DNA of 42,752 nt from the NCBI RefSeq assembly GCF_030063185.1, contig NZ_JASISP010000004.1:1-42752 (forward strand), written 5' to 3'. The notes under the pieces are model-generated. The model saw nothing but the letters and a program-made list of their open reading frames with translations. It was not told the DNA's origin and did no database searches. How positions within the stretch are numbered: position 1 is the stretch's first letter; each line of letters opens with the position of its first letter. This document shows, in pieces, positions 37,321 to 42,752 of this stretch. Both the position numbers and the translations under genes were made by a program. The DNA comes from Arthrobacter sp. H35-D1. GTDB taxonomy: Bacteria > Actinomycetota > Actinomycetes > Actinomycetales > Micrococcaceae.

Positions 37321-38664
37321 ATGACTCGCCCCCACCTCTTGTACATCGCTTTCGCCTTCCCTCCCAGCTCCGCATCGTCGGTCTATCGATGTACTGCGGT
37401 CGCCAACGGCTTTGTTGAAGCAGGATGGGATGTCACCGTCCTTACCGTCGACGAGCATATTTGGGCAGAAGTGACGGGAGCGGACAATCGTTTGCTAGAT
37501 GCCGTGGACCCCAGGATCAAGGTTGTCCATGTATCCGACGGCGGTTCGGAGGAACCCAACCGCCGCGACTTGCGGCGCTATTCGCGACTCCGCATTGAGG
37601 CTCCTTATCTCTGGAAGGAACTATTTCGTCGTCGCAGCCGCAAAGGTTTTCCCGAGGACTTCCACGCCTCGTGGTTTGCGCCTGCCAGCAAAGCCCTCCA
37701 GAGGATCCACCAGCAGCAGCCAGTTGACCTTGTCATGGCCTCTGCAGCCCCCTACGTGTCGTATAAAATAGCGCGCGAATTAGTCGATGTTCCCTATGTT
37801 CTGGACTATCGAGACGCATGGTCATTCAGCACGTTCACAGGGGCCGAGATCTTTGACACTGCGTCCGAACGAGGCATGCTCGAACATGCCTATTTGAAGG
37901 GTGCGATGCAGACTTGGTTTGTGAATGACCCCATCCGCAACGAATACGCGCGCAGGTACCCCGATACGTGCAACAAGATGCGAGTGGTTCCCAATGGCTT
38001 TGACCCGCAACCGGGACACCGGAGTCCTGAAATCAAGGCAACACAGGAACCACGCATCGGTTACCTGGGTACGCTGCAGTACACGGCAGTTCCCTTGGAC
38101 GAGTTCCTGGCCGGATGGGATTCTGTCTTTGGCACTCCGGATGCGTCAAAGGCACACGCAATATTTCGGGGGAAGCTGAGCCCCACCGGATTGGTTCCGT
38201 CAGACGTCCTGGAAATCTTCAATTCAGGCATGCATCGCGGTCTTGCCTATGAAGGTCCCATCTCCAAGCGAGACGTTGCCAGCTTCTATCAGAGCGTGGA
38301 TGCGCTCCTGCTCATACTTCCGCCTGGCAAGTTCGTCACAGGAGGCAAGACGGCGGAGTACATTGCCACGGGGCTGCCCATCGTGTCTGTGCATGCGGCG
38401 GACAGCGCCGCATCAACGATGTTGCGGGACTATCCGCTCTGGTTCGAGTCCAAGGACCTGACACCGGAGGGCATCGCAGCCGCCTTGGAAGCATGCGCCA
38501 AGGAACTTGCCGCACCGGATCCTCAACGATGGGCAGAGGCATGGGAATTTGGGCAACAATTTGAACGGTCCGCGACCCTCCGCCCGGCGATCGCCGAACT
38601 CCGCTCCGCACTTGATTTGGGTGCTGTGCACACCCCACGAAACAGCGAGCGGAGCAAGCCATGA
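37321..38664 (+). CDS. Glycosyltransferase, GT4-like GT-B fold
   Basis: A 447-residue protein. The start LLYIAFAFPPSSASSVYRCTAVANGF is characteristic of GT4-like enzymes of surface-polysaccharide loci, with DLVMASAAPYVSYKIARELVDVPYVLDYRDAWSF in the acceptor domain. The donor domain has VVPNGFDP, IGYLGTLQYTA, and a C-terminal LLILPPGKFVTGGKTAEYIATGLPIVSV stretch in which the GGKTAEYIATG motif replaces the classic EX7E loop. The protein is longer than most GT4 enzymes because of a 60-residue insertion (about 80-140, rich in Arg). GGAG is 9 nt upstream. Its TGA overlaps the ATG of the small unknown gene, which is therefore co-translated. Confidence 0.85.
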   Translation: MTRPHLLYIAFAFPPSSASSVYRCTAVANGFVEAGWDVTVLTVDEHIWAEVTGADNRLLDAVDPRIKVVHVSDGGSEEPNRRDLRRYSRLRIEAPYLWKELFRRRSRKGFPEDFHASWFAPASKALQRIHQQQPVDLVMASAAPYVSYKIARELVDVPYVLDYRDAWSFSTFTGAEIFDTASERGMLEHAYLKGAMQTWFVNDPIRNEYARRYPDTCNKMRVVPNGFDPQPGHRSPEIKATQEPRIGYLGTLQYTAVPLDEFLAGWDSVFGTPDASKAHAIFRGKLSPTGLVPSDVLEIFNSGMHRGLAYEGPISKRDVASFYQSVDALLLILPPGKFVTGGKTAEYIATGLPIVSVHAADSAASTMLRDYPLWFESKDLTPEGIAAALEACAKELAAPDPQRWAEAWEFGQQFERSATLRPAIAELRSALDLGAVHTPRNSERSKP

Positions 38665-39149
38665 AGGAATCCATTCAACTTGCCATCCTTCTGGGCCGCG
38701 GTGAGCGGGCAGACATGGCCATTGCCGAGCTGTGGAGAAGTGCCCAGACTGCGGTGGCGGAATATGATGTGCCGGTACTCTGCGTCGCTGGATACGCCCA
38801 ATTGGGCCACGAGGCGGATACTCTCAGCCACACCAACGTGGAAGTCGTCGGGCTGAAAGTTCCCCTTGCAGGTCGATTGGGCGCCCTTGTTGACTCCCTG
38901 GCATCCAAGCAGGGTCCGTTGGGAATCATGGGACGGTTGGCGAAATACAATCTAGCCTCGCGCCGAGTAGCGCACGCCCTGAAAGCGAACAGCAGGCTCA
39001 TGGATCGTTTTTGCAACGCGGACGTCATTGTCGCCGCAGATCCGGAAGCTGACAGGGCTGTTTGGGGTTTGCGCGGCAAAACGGACGCACGACTCATGCA
39101 CGGCCCCTTTGCCATGGCCAACGCGTTGTCCGAGGCGGCCAAAGATTGA
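38661..39149 (+). CDS. Small protein of unknown function coupled to a glycosyltransferase
   Basis: A 162-residue soluble protein I do not recognise. It starts with a Rossmann-like SIQLAILLGRGERADMAIAEL, followed by a beta-alpha pattern (YDVPVLCVAGYAQLG, NVEVVGLKVPLAG) and a helical stretch. The end NADVIVAADPEADRAVWGLR then LMHGPFAMANAL looks conserved. It might be the N-terminal half of a GT-B fold without a donor domain, or an accessory subunit of the GT encoded just before it; its ATG overlaps that gene's stop (ATGA). No membrane segment or signal peptide. The codon pattern looks like that of a real gene. Confidence 0.6.
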   Translation: MKESIQLAILLGRGERADMAIAELWRSAQTAVAEYDVPVLCVAGYAQLGHEADTLSHTNVEVVGLKVPLAGRLGALVDSLASKQGPLGIMGRLAKYNLASRRVAHALKANSRLMDRFCNADVIVAADPEADRAVWGLRGKTDARLMHGPFAMANALSEAAKD

Positions 39150-39190
39150 GGCCGCGAGGAACTGCTGGCACCCGTGACTCGCGCCTATGG

Positions 39191-39196
39191 GATACT
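39191..39196 (+). promoter_or_regulatory. -10 element of a probable leaderless transcript
   Basis: GATACT is followed by six bases and the GTG at 39203. It keeps the two key -10 positions (A second, T sixth). The -35 is weak and no Shine-Dalgarno sequence is visible. Confidence 0.3.
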
Positions 39197-39202
39197 GGTG
39201 CG

Positions 39203-39868
39203 GTGAGTCGAACTTGGATAGTCATCCCCATGTACAACGAGGCGTCGGTTGTCGGCACCGTCATCGAGGGGCTGCGAGAGGTGTTCCCATTCGTCGTCTG
39301 CGTCGACGACGGCAGCACTGACGGCTCCCAAGAAGCAGCCCGTGCCGCCGGAGCCGTGGTGGTTCAACACCCGGTGAATCTAGGCCAAGGTGCTTCATTG
39401 CAGACGGGCATCGAATATGCGCTCAATGATCCAGAGCTGGACTGCATTGTCACCTTTGACGCCGACGGCCAGCATCGGGTGGTCGATGCGCAAGCCATGG
39501 CCGAGCGCATCAAATCGGGCGAAGCCGAGATAGTGCTGGGCTCCCGTTTCCTTGACAAAAGGACAAAGCTCTCCCCGGCCAAACGCTTGGTTCTGCGAAC
39601 CGCAGCCGTGCAGTCGCGCATGGCCACCGGACTGGCGCTTACCGACGCCCACAACGGGCTCCGCGCACTCAGCCCCAAGGTTGCTCGGGGCATCCATCTG
39701 ACACAAAACCGCATGGCGCACGCCTCGGAGCTGGTTCACCAGATTGCCGAGATGAAGCCCAAATGGGTGGAGCAGCCGGTGGAAATCATCTATACCGATT
39801 ATTCCAAGGCCAAGGGGCAGTCCCTGCTAAATTCGGTCAACATCATCGCCGACCTTTTGTTTAGGTGA
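39203..39868 (+). CDS. Glycosyltransferase family 2, dolichol-phosphate-mannose-synthase-like
   Basis: A 221-residue GT-A transferase. SRTWIVIPMYNEASVVGTVIEGL opens it, then VVCVDDGSTDGSQEAARAAGA (first acidic motif), HPVNLGQGASLQTGIEYAL, and FDADGQHRVVDAQAM (metal site DAD). LGSRFLDKRTKLSP and LTDAHNGLRALS follow; the latter replaces the usual D-x-T/S-G-F-R segment of polyprenyl-phosphate mannose/glucose synthases. There is no C-terminal membrane region, unlike GtrB. It most likely makes a polyprenyl-phosphate-linked sugar or transfers onto lipid-linked glycan. The frame is open to 39062, overlapping the previous gene; GTG 39203 fits the family start. A DUF2304 gene follows 4 nt downstream, a common pairing. 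Confidence 0.85.
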   Translation: MSRTWIVIPMYNEASVVGTVIEGLREVFPFVVCVDDGSTDGSQEAARAAGAVVVQHPVNLGQGASLQTGIEYALNDPELDCIVTFDADGQHRVVDAQAMAERIKSGEAEIVLGSRFLDKRTKLSPAKRLVLRTAAVQSRMATGLALTDAHNGLRALSPKVARGIHLTQNRMAHASELVHQIAEMKPKWVEQPVEIIYTDYSKAKGQSLLNSVNIIADLLFR

Positions 39869-39872
39869 CATT

Positions 39873-40289
39873 GTGCAAATAGTTGTTCAAATTTTTCTTG
39901 TCCTTGCCGTTGTCATCCTGTCTTTGGCGCTCATGCGTGGCGGATCGAATGCGCGGCACTTGGCGATCAGACGGATCATGCTGGTGCTGTTTGCCTGCGT
40001 GGCAGCGTTGTCAATCTTTTTCCCGCGACTGCTTTCGCAGCTTGCGGGCGTGTTTGGCATAGGCCGTGGAACTGATTTGGTCCTTTACGGGCTGATCGTC
40101 AGTTTCCTGGTGTTCATGGCCACCACCTATCAGCGTTTCCGACATATGGAAACCACCATGACCAAGCTTTCACGCAGGATTGCCCTCGATGAGACCAACC
40201 GGACTCAATCGCCGGCCATGGCAGCTGGCGTGATGGCAGCTGAAGTTGGTCCACCAAATCTTGGGCAGGCCGAGGCCGCCGCGGAATGA
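39873..40289 (+). CDS. DUF2304 family membrane protein
   Basis: A 138-residue protein with three hydrophobic helices (about 1-20, 30-50 and 65-85), then a charged helix (RFRHMETTMTKLSRRIAL) and a low-complexity Ala-rich tail. The pattern matches DUF2304, small membrane proteins regularly encoded next to GT2 glycosyltransferases and suspected to anchor or assist them. The GTG start is 4 nt after the GT2 stop with AGGTGA just before. The stop overlaps the acyltransferase start (ATGA), so GT2, DUF2304 and acyltransferase make one unit. Confidence 0.8.
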   Translation: MQIVVQIFLVLAVVILSLALMRGGSNARHLAIRRIMLVLFACVAALSIFFPRLLSQLAGVFGIGRGTDLVLYGLIVSFLVFMATTYQRFRHMETTMTKLSRRIALDETNRTQSPAMAAGVMAAEVGPPNLGQAEAAAE

Positions 40290-41395
40290 GTCAGGCAGCC
40301 AGTACTAGCGAACCCCGGGTGACGACTTCCGTTGCGGGCCAAGGCCGGCCGGCGCGCAACTACGGACTGGACGTTCTGCGGATCGTCAGTATTTGCGGAG
40401 TGGTGGCCATTCACGTCTTTGGACTTCGAGTGGGCGCAGAGCCCCATGATGGCCGGGGGTGGTGGGCGGCCGTCATTCTGGACATTGGCTTTATCTGGGT
40501 GGTGCCGGTATTTGTCATGATTTCAGGAGCGCTCCTGTTGGGGTCCCGCCAGGTGGTGGAGGCTCCAGCCGCGTTCTACCGTAAACGCGCCGCCAGACTC
40601 CTTCCGGCCTTGGTCTTTTGGAATGCTGTATATCTGGTTGGCGTCCGGATATGGATGAGACACGAGGAATTGTCCACTGCGCGGGTCTTGCAGCTTCTCT
40701 ATGACAGTTCAGTCTTCACGCAGTTGTACTTTATCTGGCTCATTTTGGGCCTTTATGTTATCGCCCCAGTCTTGGCACCGTTTATCACGGCCAAAGATAA
40801 CCATCGCGCGGTGGCCACTGCCTGTAGTTTGCTTGCCGTATCGGTCTTGGCCTTCATGGTGCCGGGTATTTTGGGATACTTCGATGTGTCCCGGCCCATA
40901 CCGATGAATATCTTTAGCTATTGGATGCCGTATGTTGGTTACTTCGCGGCAGGCTACGCCTTTCGCAACGTTCGACTCAAGGGCTTGCCGCTTGCTGCAG
41001 TTTCATTGGTGACGGCTGTGTTGATCGGCTTTACGATCTGGCATTACGGGCATCGAGGCATCCTTCCATGGGCTGACAGGCTGTTGTCTGTTTCGTACCT
41101 TGGTGCGGGTGTTGCCGCGGCGGCGCTGGGAGTCTTCGTGGTCGGGCTTTCCTTGTCAGTGTTCCTCAGCGTTTCCTCCCAGGCAGGGACCCTCCTCGTG
41201 TCGCTCTCGAATGCATCATTCGGGGTCTTTCTTGTGCACCTGGTGATTTTCGAGGCGATTCGGCTCAACGTCCCGGCAGTGCTGGGCGCTACGTCTTTCC
41301 CGGCCATCGCTGCGGCCTACCTGGCAACCTTGGCTGGCAGCTTCGCCGTTTCCCTGCTGGCTTCGAAGGTTCCGCTGCTGCGTCGGGTGTTCTAG
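40286..41395 (+). CDS. Acyltransferase 3 family membrane protein (O-acetyltransferase)
   Basis: A 369-residue polytopic protein with about ten membrane spans. The N-terminal YGLDVLRIVSICGVVAIHVFG carries the conserved family Arg and the His thought to be catalytic. VPVFVMISGALLLG and YRKRAARLLPALVFWN are the second and third hallmark segments of the OafA/WecH acyltransferase-3 family. SFGVFLVHLVIFEAIR near the C-terminus is the matching late helix. Members move acetyl or other acyl groups onto polysaccharides across the membrane. No SGNH extension is present. The ATG overlaps the DUF2304 stop by 4 nt. The target is inferred to be the glycan assembled by the nearby GTs. Confidence 0.88.
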   Translation: MSQAASTSEPRVTTSVAGQGRPARNYGLDVLRIVSICGVVAIHVFGLRVGAEPHDGRGWWAAVILDIGFIWVVPVFVMISGALLLGSRQVVEAPAAFYRKRAARLLPALVFWNAVYLVGVRIWMRHEELSTARVLQLLYDSSVFTQLYFIWLILGLYVIAPVLAPFITAKDNHRAVATACSLLAVSVLAFMVPGILGYFDVSRPIPMNIFSYWMPYVGYFAAGYAFRNVRLKGLPLAAVSLVTAVLIGFTIWHYGHRGILPWADRLLSVSYLGAGVAAAALGVFVVGLSLSVFLSVSSQAGTLLVSLSNASFGVFLVHLVIFEAIRLNVPAVLGATSFPAIAAAYLATLAGSFAVSLLASKVPLLRRVF

Positions 41396-41444
41396 GCCCC
41401 GGCATTGCGGCGCGGGTACTATTGCCGGCAGTTGATCGGGAATA

Positions 41445-42599
41445 ATGGACAGCATGACTGACCTTCCCTCTTTGCTGATCCTTACTTTCTCTCCCCTCCG
41501 GTCCGACCCCCGGGTCCTCAAACAAGTGGAGTTGTTCAAGGATAAATACCGTGTGGTCACCTGTGCCTACGGGGAAGCGCCCGACGGCGTGGCCGAGCAC
41601 TTTGCGTTGCCGGAAGATTCACGCGGCTGGCCCTCGGACAAGGTGGGGCTCGTCAGCCGCCAATACGGGAAGGTCTACAACTCACTGCCTGCCGTGCAGT
41701 CGGCCCGCGCAATATTGCCCAAGGGCTCTTTTGACATTATTTTGGCCAACGACCTCAACACCTTGCCGCTCGCCCTTGATTTGGCTCCGAAGATGGGCGT
41801 GCATGCCGACCTGCACGAGTTTGCGCCCCGGGAGAAGGAAGACAACCTCAAGTGGAGGCTTTTCATCGCACCTTTCATGCGGTGGCTGTGCTCCCGCTAC
41901 CTTCCCTCGGCTGCGTCGGTGACGTCGGTGTCTCAAGGCATCGCCGATGAATACCTCAAGGACTATGGAACTCCGACGGAGGTAGTCACCAATGCGGCTC
42001 CTTATGTGCAAGGCACCGTCAAGCCCGTGGGAGAGAAGGTTCGGCTCATCCACAGTGCAGCAGGACAGCGCTACAGGAAGCTGGAGAACTTCATCGAAGC
42101 CATGAAGGACGCCCCGGAGTGGCTGACCCTCGACATGATCGTCATGCCGAATGAACCAGACTACGTTGCCGAACTCAAGGCACTGGCAGCAGCTGTTCCT
42201 GCCATCACGTTCCGGGACCCGGTTCCCTACAGGGATCTGGTGGCCACCCTGGGCGAATACGACGTTTCTGTGGTCTTCCTGCCGCCCACCAACTTCAATT
42301 TGAAAAATGCGTTGCCGAACAAGTTCTTCGAGGCTGTCCAGGCCCGGATCGGGCTCATTGTTGGGCCTTCGCCTGCCATGATGGGGCTGGTCAGGGAATA
42401 CGGGCTCGGGGCCATCACAGAGGACTTCTCTGCAGAGTCCTTGCGCAAGACTCTTCTGTCTCTGACACCGGCGGCCATCACCGAATGGAAGCGCGCCGCC
42501 GACGCTGCGGCAAACCCCCTGTCAGCGGAAGCGCAAGTCTCGGTGTGGGAGGCCGCCATTGCCAGGATCGCCGCAATCGACGGTGCGGCGATCCGATAA
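41445..42599 (+). CDS. Glycosyltransferase (GT4-like, GT-B fold)
   Basis: A 384-residue GT-B protein. LLILTFSPLRSDPRVLKQVELFKDKYRVVTCAYG is a typical opening of GT4-like enzymes of actinobacterial glycan loci. FDIILANDLNTLPLAL and ADLHEFAPREKEDN lie in the acceptor domain, and VRLIHSAAGQRYRKLENFIEAM, VPYRDLVATLGEYDVSVVFLPP and NALPNKFFEAVQARIGLIVGPSP in the donor domain, the last standing for the EX7E loop. A second in-frame ATG at 41454 (MTDLPSLL) is nearly as good a start; neither has a strong Shine-Dalgarno sequence. TACTAT at 41417-41422 could be its -10. It is the last complete gene of the glycan region. Confidence 0.85.
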   Translation: MDSMTDLPSLLILTFSPLRSDPRVLKQVELFKDKYRVVTCAYGEAPDGVAEHFALPEDSRGWPSDKVGLVSRQYGKVYNSLPAVQSARAILPKGSFDIILANDLNTLPLALDLAPKMGVHADLHEFAPREKEDNLKWRLFIAPFMRWLCSRYLPSAASVTSVSQGIADEYLKDYGTPTEVVTNAAPYVQGTVKPVGEKVRLIHSAAGQRYRKLENFIEAMKDAPEWLTLDMIVMPNEPDYVAELKALAAAVPAITFRDPVPYRDLVATLGEYDVSVVFLPPTNFNLKNALPNKFFEAVQARIGLIVGPSPAMMGLVREYGLGAITEDFSAESLRKTLLSLTPAAITEWKRAADAAANPLSAEAQVSVWEAAIARIAAIDGAAIR

Positions 42600-42612
42600 G
42601 TGCAGCGGCTGG

Positions 42613-42752
42613 CTAGGGAACATAATTTTTGAGTTTGGCCAGGACGTTGTTGCTGACTGTGGTGGGTCCGCCGAGAATGATGATTCTTTGTGGTTTTAGT
42701 CGGGTGAGTTCTGCTCTGATGGCATCTGGCAGGACGTTGGTGGCTGTGAGGA
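42613..42752 (-). CDS. 3' end of a cell-wall-binding repeat 2 protein (partial)
   Basis: Reading the minus strand from the right edge gives 45 codons and a TAG stop (42613-42615). The peptide begins LTATNVLPDAIRAEL, continues TRLKPQRIIILGGPTTVS and ends KLKNYVP. The L-P-x-x-x-x-x-E-L spacing followed by a hydrophobic strand and GG-x-x-x-VS is the cell-wall-binding repeat 2 (CWB2, PF04122) motif. Such repeats occur in threes and tether secreted proteins to acidic secondary wall polymers. The rest of the gene, including its catalytic or other domains, lies outside the window. It converges with the last glycosyltransferase with 13 nt between stops. Confidence 0.7.
   Translation of the reverse strand, partial: LTATNVLPDAIRAELTRLKPQRIIILGGPTTVSNNVLAKLKNYVP

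Overview
The window looks like a chromosomal segment of a high-GC Gram-positive actinobacterium, most likely Micrococcales and Arthrobacter-like. The reasons are the GC-rich coding bias, frequent GTG starts with 1-4 nt start/stop overlaps, a WhiB-family regulator, a large actinobacterial NAD-glutamate dehydrogenase, a PdtaS-type kinase beside whiB1, and Glf/GlfT2 galactofuranose genes. The genus is inferred from overall character, not from a database match.

Layout. 1-1000: a conserved actinobacterial protein with a textbook leaderless promoter, convergent with a small excisionase/BldC-like HTH gene. 1000-3560: two DnaA-box-like sites, then a SAF (CpaB-like) membrane protein overlapping a CpaE/ParA-like ATPase, with no other Tad pilus genes in view. 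3618-8492: the 1624-residue NAD-glutamate dehydrogenase. 8595-10446: pdtaS convergent with whiB1 across a large inverted repeat; whiB1 has a perfect CRP-type palindrome upstream. 10668-15524: a small membrane protein convergent with a 1452-residue FHA/FtsK ATPase of the EssC/EccC (type VII secretion) kind.

15832-42599 is essentially one long cell-envelope glycopolymer region. First comes a tightly overlapped operon glf-glfT2-wzm-wzt, which would make UDP-galactofuranose, polymerise galactan and export it by ABC transporter. A large polytopic membrane protein follows. Next is a WbpA/WbpD/WbpE/WbpB-type set of nucleotide-sugar enzymes which, with a non-hydrolysing 2-epimerase on the opposite strand, would give a complete route from UDP-GlcNAc to UDP-2,3-diacetamido-mannuronic acid. 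Embedded among these is a membrane-anchored protein of the glucuronyl C5-epimerase family, which suggests that a uronic-acid polymer is edited after polymerisation. From 30 kb on there are eight glycosyltransferases in total (counting the GT4 at 27 kb), an MsbA/PglK-like ABC exporter, an unrecognised 162-residue protein, a DUF2304 protein and an O-acyltransferase. The right edge cuts into the 3' end of a cell-wall-binding-repeat protein gene on the minus strand.

Taken together the second half encodes precursor synthesis, assembly, export, C5-epimerisation and acylation of at least one and probably two wall glycopolymers: a galactofuranan and an acidic diacetamido-uronate polymer. No rRNA, tRNA, CRISPR array, transposase or prophage gene was seen.
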